Shown: positions 22,656 through 30,312 of the stretch, in pieces
How the letters are laid out: every line of letters begins with the position of its first letter
Numbering within the stretch: the first letter of the stretch is position 1
Assembly (NCBI RefSeq): GCF_015223355.1
Contig: NZ_JADFFK010000010.1
Location: 124,001 to 188,000, forward strand
Direction: 5' to 3'
DNA from: Salipiger mangrovisoli
Lineage (GTDB): Bacteria > Pseudomonadota > Alphaproteobacteria > Rhodobacterales > Rhodobacteraceae
Length of the DNA: 64,000 nucleotides
Made by a program: the position numbers and the translations under genes
Notes under the pieces: generated by a model
The model's database searches: none
What the model saw: only the letters and a program-made list of their open reading frames with translations
Told to the model about the DNA's origin: nothing

Positions 22656-25010
22656 TCAGTTCGGGATCAGGTCCGGCACGATGGTCACGATGCCCGGCGC
22701 GAACCACAGCAGCGCAAGTCCTGCCACCTGGATCAGCACGAAGGGGATCACGCCGCGGTAGATATGGCCGGTGGTCACCGAGGCCGGTGCCACGCCGCGC
22801 AGGTAGAACAGCGCGAAGCCGAACGGCGGCGTGAGGAACGAGGTCTGCAGGTTGACCGCGATCATGATGGTCACCCACTTCGGATCGAAGCTGCCGCCGT
22901 AGATCACCGGGCCGACGATCGGCACCACGATGTAGATGATCTCGAGGAAGTCGAGCACGAAGCCGAGGATGAACAGCACCAGCATGACGATCAGGAAGAC
23001 CTTGTGCTCGTCATCGAAGCTTTTCAGGAAGCTCTGGATGTAGTGCTCGCCGCCGAAGGAGATCACCACGAGGTTCAGCAGCTGCGAGGCCACCAGGATG
23101 GTGAAGACCATCGAGGTCACCTTTGCCGTCTCGCGCACCGCCGGGGTCAGCACCCCTGCCTTGTAGAGCACGTAGCAGGCAAAGAGCAGCCCGAAGAGCG
23201 CGTAGAGATAGGCTGCCTGAGCCACCATGAAGGCGATCCAGGTGTCCGCGCCCGCGCCCTCGGTGCCGACCCGCAGGTCGAAGTTCACCCCGATGAGGAT
23301 CATGATCGCCACCGCGAAGGTGGACATCAGGATGATCTTCGGCGAACGGCCGTCCTCGTTCAGCTTGCGGTAGGCCGCCAGCATGATGGCACCGGCCGCG
23401 CCAAGCGCCGCGGCGGGCGTCGGGTTGGTGATGCCGCCGAGGATCGAGCCGAGCACCGCGACGATCAGCACCAGCGGCGGGAAGACCACCCGGATGAGAT
23501 CGTTGTGTGCCAGCCGCCCCGCCGCCTTGCCGGCGGCCCAGAGCGCGATCGCCCAGGGGATCAGCATCATCAGCACGGTGGCCATGGACGAGGTGTTCGG
23601 ATGGATGAACAGCACGTCGACCAAAATGCCAAGCGCCAGGCCCGCCGCGCCGATCAGCAGCGGCTTGGGGTCCGACGAGGGCGAGACCGCCCGCGCCCAG
23701 GCCAGCACGATGCCGATCAGCACGGCGATGACCGCGATGCCGGTGCCGATGGGCGCCGCATTCTCGATCTTGGCCGCGCGCAGGGTCTCGATCTCTTCCG
23801 CGGTCAGCTTGTGCGACTGCTCGACACCGCCGGCCTCGTCGATGACCTTCTGTTCGGCCTCGGCCTTGTCCCAGGCCGCCTGACCGTGCAGGTCGATCAT
23901 CGCCGCCTTGCACTCGGGTCCGACATTGGTGCGCAGCGACGCCATCTGGCCGCTGTCGGAGTAGCTGTCGACATGGGTCGACTGCGAGCCCACGAGACCC
24001 ACCTGCCCCAGCACGATGGTGCCGACGATCAGCAGCGCCGGAACGCCGAGATACCAGGTGAAGGCCTCGCCACGGGTCACCGGCTCACCGGTGCTCGGAC
24101 CGAACTGCACCGGCGGGGCCGACTGCGGGCGGAACATGGCGAAGCCGAAGGCATAGAGGCCGTAGAGCACGGCCAGCAGGATGCCCGGCAGCAGCGCCGC
24201 CTGGAAGAGCGTGCCCACAGAGACCACCGCAGGCTCGCCCAGCAGGGTCAGCGCGTCGGTGCAGCCGGCGAGCTGCGCGCGGTCTTCCTGGGCGGTGGCA
24301 TAGAGGTCACCCGCCAGCGTGCCGAGCAGAACGATCACGATCGACGGCGGGATGATCTGCCCCAGCGTGCCCGAGGCCGCAATGACGCCGGTCGCCAGTT
24401 CCGGCGAGTAGTTGTTGCGCAGCATGGTCGGCAGGGCCAGCAGGCCCATGGTGACCACGGTCGCGCCGACGATGCCGGTCGAGGCCGCAAGGAAGGCGCC
24501 CACGACCACGATCGACACGGCCAGACCGCCCGGGAGCGGGCCGAAGACGCGCGCCATGGTGGTCAGCAGGTCGTTGGCGATCTTCGAGCGCTCGAGCACG
24601 ATGCCCATCATCACGAACATCAGCACGGCGAGCAGCGTCTCGATGGACTGGCCCGCGATGACCCGCTCGTTGATGCGGTTGACGATGAAGGAGACGTTGC
24701 GGTCCAGCGCCACTTCCCAGCCCCGCTCGAAGACCGGCATCGCGTAGCGTGGCAGGTCCGGATAGCGGAAGATGGATATGGCGTCGTCCCGCACGCCGCT
24801 CGCGACCAGCGCCCGATAGGCCTCGGAGCCGGTGTCGATGGCCTGGTGCACCAGAAGCCCGGCGCTGTCGAGCGCCGCGATGATGAAGAACGAGATCACC
24901 CCCGCGCCACCGATGGCAAAGGCCACCGGGAAGCCAGAGAGGATCGCGCCGAAAAGCGTGAGAAAGACGATGATCAGGCCGATCTCGACGCCATCGAGTC
25001 CGAATAACAT
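22656..25010 (-). CDS. dctM: TRAP transporter large permease (DctM family), unusually long
   Basis: Membrane subunit that couples sodium influx to uptake of the substrate delivered by the binding protein. The 784-residue product is far longer than a standard DctM (about 430). The two ends match DctM (FLTLFGAILSGFPVAFAIGG at the start; FILGFVLDFLEIIYIVVPIVGP and FLTPPFGFALFYLRGVAP near the end), and the middle (about residues 270-560) holds extra hydrophobic segments and a soluble stretch rich in charged residues around 380-430. This enlarged form is familiar from monocarboxylate/2-oxoacid-type TRAP systems. Starts 15 bases after dctQ. Confidence 0.88.
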   Translation of the reverse strand: MLFGLDGVEIGLIIVFLTLFGAILSGFPVAFAIGGAGVISFFIIAALDSAGLLVHQAIDTGSEAYRALVASGVRDDAISIFRYPDLPRYAMPVFERGWEVALDRNVSFIVNRINERVIAGQSIETLLAVLMFVMMGIVLERSKIANDLLTTMARVFGPLPGGLAVSIVVVGAFLAASTGIVGATVVTMGLLALPTMLRNNYSPELATGVIAASGTLGQIIPPSIVIVLLGTLAGDLYATAQEDRAQLAGCTDALTLLGEPAVVSVGTLFQAALLPGILLAVLYGLYAFGFAMFRPQSAPPVQFGPSTGEPVTRGEAFTWYLGVPALLIVGTIVLGQVGLVGSQSTHVDSYSDSGQMASLRTNVGPECKAAMIDLHGQAAWDKAEAEQKVIDEAGGVEQSHKLTAEEIETLRAAKIENAAPIGTGIAVIAVLIGIVLAWARAVSPSSDPKPLLIGAAGLALGILVDVLFIHPNTSSMATVLMMLIPWAIALWAAGKAAGRLAHNDLIRVVFPPLVLIVAVLGSILGGITNPTPAAALGAAGAIMLAAYRKLNEDGRSPKIILMSTFAVAIMILIGVNFDLRVGTEGAGADTWIAFMVAQAAYLYALFGLLFACYVLYKAGVLTPAVRETAKVTSMVFTILVASQLLNLVVISFGGEHYIQSFLKSFDDEHKVFLIVMLVLFILGFVLDFLEIIYIVVPIVGPVIYGGSFDPKWVTIMIAVNLQTSFLTPPFGFALFYLRGVAPASVTTGHIYRGVIPFVLIQVAGLALLWFAPGIVTIVPDLIPN

Positions 25011-25025
25011 TACCCCAGGTCCTTC

Positions 25026-25955
25026 TCAGAATTCCGCGTGGTCGTAGGCTTCTTCGCCTGCCTCGACCCGGTCGTGATCGTGATATTTGCCTTCGCTCTC
25101 GGGGCCTTCCTTCCATTCGAGGTAGGAGCGCCAGAAGAACACGACCCCCTGCAGGAAGATGAAGCCGCACATCAGCACGATCAGGATCTTGAACAGGAAG
25201 TAGGCGGAAAAGCCGTTGGGGCTGAAGCCGATGGTCTCGACGTTCCACTTCAGCGCGCGCGCCTTCATGACCAGCCGCTCAAGGCCTTCCGAGGCCGAGG
25301 GCTTGGGCACGATCAGGTGGCGCCACAGGAAGTACCAGGAGTAGAGCCAGACCAGCGCGGCCATCGGCATCATGAAGAACAGGCTGCCGAACATGTCGAT
25401 GAGCTTCTTCGTGCGGTAGCTTGCCGGCGAATAGAGCAGGTCGACCCGCACGTGCCCGCCCTGCACGAAAGTGTAGGCCAGGCAGAGCGCCACGACGATG
25501 GAGTTGTAGAGCTTGAGTTCCTCGGACCACCAGCTGACGTCGAAGGTCACCGGCACGCCGAAGCCGAACGACAGGTCAGGCCGGGCGAAGACACGCTGCA
25601 CCAGGATGATGACCACCTGCTGCAGCACCATGATCAGGCCTGCCCAGGCGGCGATGCGACCGATGCTGTTGTGGAACGCCTCGAGACCGCGCACCATCCC
25701 CCACATGAAGCTGTGACGCCACATGCCGATGGCGGTGAGCACCAGGAAGGTGGTCAGCACCACGAAGAACAATTCCAGCGATGCGCCGTAGTAGACGAAG
25801 CGCATCACCGCCTCGTTGTCCGTCCAGTTCAGCCAGCTCGACGGGTGCGTCACAGCGTAGCCGAGGTTCCAGAAGGACATGGCGATATTGCCGAAGAACC
25901 AGGTCAGGCCGTCCAGTATCGCACCGAACGCCCCACCCGAGGCCGTCTCTTCCAT
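25026..25955 (-). CDS. dctQ: TRAP transporter small permease (DctQ family)
   Basis: Small membrane subunit partnering the DctM protein. At 309 residues it is almost twice the usual length; hydrophobic helices lie near residues 50-72, 97-117, 150-165, 188-212 and 250-278, and the C-terminal tail is acidic and His-rich (KYHDHDRVEAGEEAYDHAEF). The central VVALCLAYTFVQGGHVRVDL segment is the DctQ signature. The extra length parallels the enlarged DctM partner. Lies 143 bases after dctP in the transcript, with a strong hairpin between. Confidence 0.87.
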   Translation of the reverse strand: MEETASGGAFGAILDGLTWFFGNIAMSFWNLGYAVTHPSSWLNWTDNEAVMRFVYYGASLELFFVVLTTFLVLTAIGMWRHSFMWGMVRGLEAFHNSIGRIAAWAGLIMVLQQVVIILVQRVFARPDLSFGFGVPVTFDVSWWSEELKLYNSIVVALCLAYTFVQGGHVRVDLLYSPASYRTKKLIDMFGSLFFMMPMAALVWLYSWYFLWRHLIVPKPSASEGLERLVMKARALKWNVETIGFSPNGFSAYFLFKILIVLMCGFIFLQGVVFFWRSYLEWKEGPESEGKYHDHDRVEAGEEAYDHAEF

Positions 25956-26054
25956 GACCTGTGCCCCCTTTTGTCTCTTGTTGATCTTGTTGGGTACCCG
26001 GCCCGCCCCGCGTTTCCTGCGGTCTGGGGCTGAGTTGTGTCTTCAAAGCAGTTG

Positions 26055-26077
26055 CGCCCCCGCGAAACGCGGGGGCG
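26055..26077 (-). terminator. Intra-operon hairpin between dctP and dctQ
   Basis: A 10-base-pair perfect GC stem (cgcccccgcg, loop of three, cgcgggggcg) 21 bases past the dctP stop. There is no T run. Such hairpins commonly stabilise the mRNA of the binding protein, so it may let dctP exceed the permease genes in expression. Confidence 0.6.
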
Positions 26078-26098
26078 ACTGACGCGATCGATGCCTGA

Positions 26099-27184
26099 TC
26101 AGAGGCCCATGACGCGGTTACGCTGTGCCGAGAAGGCGCCTTCCGAGCGGGAGATCCACTGCGCGGAGGACTTCAGCGAGGCGTAGTAGCTGTCGTAGCA
26201 CTTCTTGTAGATCTCGTCGCCCATGGGCTCCTCGACCACTTCCTTGGCTGCCGCGCCGAAGGCGTCCCAGACGCTGTCGGGGAACTCCACCAGCTTCACG
26301 CCGCCGGACTGCAGGCGCTGCAGCGCCGCCGAGTTGTTCGCCATGAACAGCGACATGGTCCACAGGTTCGACGCGCGCGCCACCTGCTCGACGATCTTCT
26401 GCTGCGAGGGCGTCAGGCTCTCGAAGACTTCGAGGTTCATCGTCAGGTTCAGGTTCGGACCCGGCTCGTGGAAGCCCGCGGTGTAATATGTCTTGGTGAT
26501 TTCCTGGAAACCGGCCTTCTCGTCCGCCCAGGGACCGATCCACTCGGTGCCGTCGATCGCGCCCGAGGACAGCGCCTGGTACACTTCCGCGCCGGGCAGG
26601 TTCTGGACGCTCGCGCCCAGCTTGCCGAGCACCTGGCCACCCTGGCCGGGCATGCGGAACTTCAGGCCCTGGAAGTCTTCGGGCGAGTTGATCTCTTTCT
26701 TGAACCAGCCGCCCGACTGCGGACCGGTGTTGCCGGCCGCAAAGGCTTTCAGGCCGAAGATCGAGTAGAGCTCGTCCGCCAGCTCGTTGCCGCCCTCATG
26801 GTAGATCCAGTTGGAGTATTCCATGAAGTTCATGCCGAACGGCACCTGGCTGAAGAACGACAGCGCGGGATGCTGGCCGAGGAAGTAGTAGTCGACGCCG
26901 TGGTACATGTCGGCCTGGCCGGCGGACACCGCGTCGAACACCTCGAAGGCACCGACGAGTTCGCCCGCGGCCTTCAGCTCGACGGTCAGCTCGCCATCGG
27001 TGGCTGCGGTGATCTGGTCTGCGCAGTACTGCGCGCTGTCATGCACACCGGCGAGGCCGCGGCCCCAGGTGGTCACGAGGGTGAGGGTGCGGCGACCCTG
27101 CGCGATGGCCGGTGCGGCAAGCGCGGTCGCAGCGGCAGCAGCGCCGCCCGCGGTGGAGGCCCTCAGAAAAGAACGACGATCCAT
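26099..27184 (-). CDS. dctP: TRAP transporter substrate-binding protein (DctP family, monocarboxylate/2-oxoacid type)
   Basis: Periplasmic receptor of 361 residues. It begins MDRRSFLRASTAGGAAAAAT with a twin-arginine-type signal (RRSFLR), cleaved near APAIAQ at residue 29. The mature part has the DctP fold; GLKFRMPGQGGQVLGKLGAS carries the Arg that binds the substrate carboxylate, and GTEWIGPWADEKAGF resembles the metal-plus-substrate site of the lactate/2-oxoacid branch (Thermus TTHA0766 type), so a monocarboxylate ligand is likely. The first gene of the dctPQM operon; a hairpin (27209-27237) lies in its leader. Divergent from the sensor kinase at 27432. Confidence 0.88.
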   Translation of the reverse strand: MDRRSFLRASTAGGAAAAATALAAPAIAQGRRTLTLVTTWGRGLAGVHDSAQYCADQITAATDGELTVELKAAGELVGAFEVFDAVSAGQADMYHGVDYYFLGQHPALSFFSQVPFGMNFMEYSNWIYHEGGNELADELYSIFGLKAFAAGNTGPQSGGWFKKEINSPEDFQGLKFRMPGQGGQVLGKLGASVQNLPGAEVYQALSSGAIDGTEWIGPWADEKAGFQEITKTYYTAGFHEPGPNLNLTMNLEVFESLTPSQQKIVEQVARASNLWTMSLFMANNSAALQRLQSGGVKLVEFPDSVWDAFGAAAKEVVEEPMGDEIYKKCYDSYYASLKSSAQWISRSEGAFSAQRNRVMGL

Positions 27185-27431
27185 GTAAATCCTCCCATAG
27201 ATTATTCTGCGCGGGGTCGTCTCCTCCGTCCCCGCGCGGATCGTTACAGTGCGGGCACCCTAAGACAGATAATTGCGCAAACGAAATACCCATCACTGCG
27301 TAGAATTGGACATAATCTTGCCCATGACGTCAGGGAACTGCGACTTCCCCTTGCCTTCCGTGGGGTTAATCCTAACGAAATGCAGCCTCTCGACTTCCCA
27401 AGACGCCGAATCGTGACGTAATCCGCAGGGG

Positions 27432-28868
27432 ATGGGCGCAATTTTACGAAACCTCAGGCAGACCCTCAGGCTCAGCTACGGACAGAAGCTCTTCCTTCTG
27501 GCCTCGGTGCCGCTCATTCTGGCCTGCGCCGCCATTGCCCTGCTCGTTGCCTTCCAATCGCGCATGCTGGCCGAGCGCGAGATCCGTCAACTCGAAAACG
27601 AATTGCTGGAAGCCAAGAAGCAGGAATTGCGCAACTACGTCACCCAGGCGCGCAACGGCTTCTATTTCATCTACGGTGCCGCCGCTCCCGATGACGAGGC
27701 GGCAAAGACCCAGGTGGCGCAGATCCTCGCGGCGATGATCTACGGCGAGGACGGCTCGTTCTTCGTCTACGACTATGACGGCACCAACCTCGTCTCGCCG
27801 CGGCAGACCGACATGATCGGCCGCAACTGGTCGGGACTCACCGACAGCGCGGGCACGCCGGTCGTTGATCCGATCATCGAGATCGCGCGGCAAGGATCGG
27901 GCTACCTGTCGTTCCTCTGGCCCAAGCCCTCGACCGGCGAAGAGGCCGAGATGATCGCCTTCGTGCTCGGCTTTCAGGATTGGCAATGGGCGGTGGGCAC
28001 CGGGGTCTGGATCGACGACGTGCTGGCCACGGTGAGCGCCAGCCGCGCCGAGGTCAAGGCGCGCATCCGCCGCACTTTCCTCTACATCGGCGGCATCACC
28101 CTCGGCGCGCTCTTGGTGGTGTTCTTCTCCGGCCTTGCGATGAACCTGCGCGAGCGGCGGCTGGCGGATGCCAAGCTCAAGGAGCTGACCCAGCGCGTGT
28201 TCGACGCGCAGGAGGACGAGCGCCGCCGCGTCGCGCGCGAGTTGCACGACGGCATCAGCCAGATCCTCGTCGGGGTGAAATACGCGCTCGATATCACCCG
28301 GCGGCGGCTTGCGCAGAACGACCCGCGCGCCACCGACACGCTCGAGCGCGGCCACGAGGCGCTCACCGGCGCCATCCAGGAGGTCCGCCGCATCAGCCGC
28401 GACCTGCGCCCCGGCGTGCTCGACGACCTCGGGCTCGGTCCGGCGCTGAAGGCGCTGCTCGACGATTTCGAAGCCCGCACCGGCATCGTGAGCCGGCTCG
28501 AGACCGTGGTCTTCCGCAACCGTGTCGACCAGGAGGGGCGCATCGCGCTCTACCGCATCGCCCAGGAGGCGCTGACCAACATCGAGCGCCACTCCGGGGC
28601 CACCGAGGTCACGCTCGACCTGCGCGGCCACCGCCGCGGCGCGACGCTCAGGATCGAGGACAACGGCCGGGGCATCGACCCCGACAAGGTCCGCGGCCAG
28701 CGCGGCATCGGCCTGCGCAACATGCAGGAGCGCATGGACCAGCTTGGCGGCAGCCTGCGCATCTTGTCCTCGAAATCCGGCACGGTTATCGAGGCACAGA
28801 TCCCGCTGTCGCACCTGCTTCCGCCCGAAGACGGCGCCCCCACCCCGAAAGCCAAGGCAAGCGCATGA
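27432..28868 (+). CDS. Cache-domain sensor histidine kinase (NarX/DegS type)
   Basis: Membrane sensor of 478 residues. Transmembrane helices are near 20-42 and 215-235 and flank a periplasmic single Cache domain (motifs YGEDGSFFVYDYDGTNLVSP and GFQDWQWAVGTGVWIDDV) of the kind that binds small carboxylates. The cytoplasmic part has the HisKA_3 box ERRRVARELHDGISQ with phospho-acceptor His272, then the ATPase domain with EALTNIERHS, DNGRGID and GIGLRNMQERM. Overlaps the response regulator by four bases (ATGA). Divergent from the TRAP genes, which it probably controls. Confidence 0.92.
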   Translation: MGAILRNLRQTLRLSYGQKLFLLASVPLILACAAIALLVAFQSRMLAEREIRQLENELLEAKKQELRNYVTQARNGFYFIYGAAAPDDEAAKTQVAQILAAMIYGEDGSFFVYDYDGTNLVSPRQTDMIGRNWSGLTDSAGTPVVDPIIEIARQGSGYLSFLWPKPSTGEEAEMIAFVLGFQDWQWAVGTGVWIDDVLATVSASRAEVKARIRRTFLYIGGITLGALLVVFFSGLAMNLRERRLADAKLKELTQRVFDAQEDERRRVARELHDGISQILVGVKYALDITRRRLAQNDPRATDTLERGHEALTGAIQEVRRISRDLRPGVLDDLGLGPALKALLDDFEARTGIVSRLETVVFRNRVDQEGRIALYRIAQEALTNIERHSGATEVTLDLRGHRRGATLRIEDNGRGIDPDKVRGQRGIGLRNMQERMDQLGGSLRILSSKSGTVIEAQIPLSHLLPPEDGAPTPKAKASA

Positions 28869-29509
28869 CCGAACCCACCAAAGTCGTCATCGTCGACGAC
28901 CACCCGCTTGTCGCCGAGGGCATCGAGGCGCTGCTCGAAAGCTACGACGACATCCGCGTGCTCGCCACGGTGTCGGACGGGCAGCAGATGATAGACCGGC
29001 TCGACGAGCTTCTGCCCGACGTGATCCTGATGGACCTCAACATGCCGGGGCTGGGCGGGCTCTCGGCCACCGAGATGATCCTCGAACGCCGCCCCGAGAC
29101 GCGGGTGCTGGTGCTCTCGATGCATGACACACCGCAATACATCACCACCGCGCTCGGCCATGGTGCCTCGGGCTACCTGCTCAAGGACGTGCCGACCGAG
29201 GAAATCAAGATCGCCATAGACACGGTGATGGCCGGCGAACGCTACCTCTGCACCGGCGCCGAGGGGGCGCTGGCACCGGTCCTGTCGAACGGCGGCGAAC
29301 AACTCACCAACCGCGAGCAGACCATCCTGCTGCAACTGGCGCAGGGCAAGTCGAACAAGGAGGTTGCGCAGGTACTCGACATCTCGGTCCGCACGGTCGA
29401 GACCCACCGCAAGAACATCAAGCGCAAGCTCGGCATCAGCTCCACGGCCGGGCTCACGCGCTACGCGCTCGAGCATGGCGTGCTGCAGGGCACGGGCGTC
29501 AACAGCTGA
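28865..29509 (+). CDS. LuxR/NarL-type response regulator
   Basis: A 214-residue two-domain regulator. The receiver domain has the acidic pocket Asp11-Asp12, phospho-acceptor Asp57 (LMDLNMPG) and Lys in YLLKDV. The C-terminal helix-turn-helix (LTNREQTILLQLAQGKSNKE, then VRTVETHRKNIKRKLGI) is the LuxR type. Its start overlaps the kinase stop, so the pair is co-translated. Likely targets are the divergent dctPQM genes, by position only. Confidence 0.94.
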   Translation: MTEPTKVVIVDDHPLVAEGIEALLESYDDIRVLATVSDGQQMIDRLDELLPDVILMDLNMPGLGGLSATEMILERRPETRVLVLSMHDTPQYITTALGHGASGYLLKDVPTEEIKIAIDTVMAGERYLCTGAEGALAPVLSNGGEQLTNREQTILLQLAQGKSNKEVAQVLDISVRTVETHRKNIKRKLGISSTAGLTRYALEHGVLQGTGVNS

Positions 29510-29548
29510 CGCAATCCTCGCGAAGCGGCTTTCTTTCCGGAAAGAGAA

Positions 29549-29575
29549 TTTCTTCTAGGAAAAATATCCCGGGGG
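29549..29575 (-). repeat. Dispersed intergenic motif, copy 2
   Basis: Plus-strand reading is tttcttctaggaaaaatatc followed by ccggggg, i.e. the reverse complement of the motif at 5801, 40 bases after the response-regulator stop. A G/C-rich inverted repeat (ccggggga ... cggggg ... ccccc) follows, as at other copies. Confidence 0.5.
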
Positions 29576-29660
29576 AGTCCGCGCCAGCGGACGGGGGCAG
29601 AGCCCCCGATGCCGCCGCCGGCGGCACGATACGGCCCGCGACCGGCGGGCCGAGACGGTC

Positions 29661-29882
29661 TCAGATCAGCGTGCCGACCCAGGCCATCACGTCACGCTCC
29701 GCCGCGCCGAGCGCCGCGGGAAGCACCTGGACCGCTTCGGGGTTTTTCAGACGCGCTTCTTCCTCGGGATCGCTCTCGAGTGTCGCAAGCGCCTGCGTCA
29801 AAACCAGCAAGCCGATCAGCGTCAGCGCCTTGATGACACCGAAATCGCGCGCCTGGCGATAGAACCGGTGATAATGCGCCAT
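29661..29882 (-). CDS. Small single-pass membrane protein
   Basis: A 73-residue protein with one hydrophobic segment (about 18-33, IKALTLIGLLVLTQAL) between a basic N-terminus (MAHYHRFYRQARDFG) and an acidic region (ESDPEEEARLKNPE). A very good ribosome-binding site (aggaggg) lies six bases before the ATG, which supports a real gene. Function is unknown. It is divergent from the ilv leader region. Confidence 0.65.
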   Translation of the reverse strand: MAHYHRFYRQARDFGVIKALTLIGLLVLTQALATLESDPEEEARLKNPEAVQVLPAALGAAERDVMAWVGTLI

Positions 29883-30014
29883 GATACCCTCCTGCGCAAA
29901 AAGTAAACCCTCGGGTTCAGTATTGCAGCGTAAGACATCCGGGGCAAATCACGACATCGCGTCTGCCGCCGCGAGATTTGAAACATTGCAGGACTCCGCC
30001 CCCGTCACGGGCAA

Positions 30015-30028
30015 ATTTTCGCGAAAAT
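30015..30028. promoter_or_regulatory. 14-base perfect palindrome upstream of the ilv promoter
   Basis: attttcgcgaaaat, about 77 bases before the ilv -35 box, in an AT-rich patch. It could be an operator or simply a chance palindrome; no regulator is indicated. Confidence 0.3.
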
Positions 30029-30104
30029 GCGCGTTTGACCCCCAAGCGCGCAATAAATGCAAAATTTTCTCGCCCCCAGAGTATTTTTTCTGAGTCGATA
30101 GGTG

Positions 30105-30133
30105 TTGACCCTCCCTCCCCCTCAGCCTATGGT
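30105..30133 (+). promoter_or_regulatory. Promoter of the ilvBH operon
   Basis: TTGACC (30105-30110), a 17-base spacer, and TATGGT (30128-30133). Spacing is optimal and transcription would start near 30140, just ahead of the leader-peptide ribosome-binding site at 30148-30154. Confidence 0.75.
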
Positions 30134-30162
30134 CCGCCCCACGCACGAAGGGAGTCCGCCAG

Positions 30163-30210
30163 ATGGGCCTACTTGTAATTATCGTAGAGACATGGCGCAT
30201 GGGCCGGTAA
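30163..30210 (+). CDS. ilvL: ilv leader peptide (branched-chain amino acid attenuator)
   Basis: A 15-codon frame, MGLLVIIVETWRMGR, preceded eight bases upstream by aagggag. Residues 3-8 are Leu-Leu-Val-Ile-Ile-Val: six consecutive branched-chain residues, the exact set of products of the downstream pathway. The Leu and Val codons include the less common CTA and GTA (GTA twice), which would sharpen stalling. Ribosome stalling here when charged Leu, Val or Ile tRNA is scarce should favour an antiterminator over the terminator at 30236. The gene is too short for standard gene finders. The symbol follows the enterobacterial name for analogous peptides. Confidence 0.88.
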   Translation: MGLLVIIVETWRMGR

Positions 30211-30238
30211 CCGGAACCATAATGGACCCCCATGCGCC
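30194..30238 (+). promoter_or_regulatory. Candidate antiterminator pairing of the ilv attenuator
   Basis: ggcgcatggg (30194-30203, inside the leader peptide's W-R-M-G codons) is the reverse complement of cccatgcgcc (30229-30238). The ten-pair helix takes the first three bases of the terminator's left arm, so both cannot form fully. Which RNA fold follows stalling was judged by eye only. Confidence 0.5.
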
Positions 30239-30262
30239 CCCGAAATCCTCGGGGGCTTTTTT
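30236..30262 (+). terminator. Attenuator terminator of ilvBH
   Basis: Stem gcccccga (30236-30243) with tcgggggc (30249-30256), five-base loop, followed by six T (30257-30262). It lies 25 bases after the leader-peptide stop and before ilvB. Confidence 0.85.
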
Positions 30263-30312
30263 GTGCGCAAACGAGAAGTAAAACCGAAATGACGTCTGGA
30301 ACGGAGACCGCG

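Noticed and set aside
22527-25007. An 826-codon plus-strand frame opposite dctM
   Set aside because: Rich in His, Asp, Arg and Gln with no hydrophobic pattern or motif; the minus strand encodes a clear TRAP permease.
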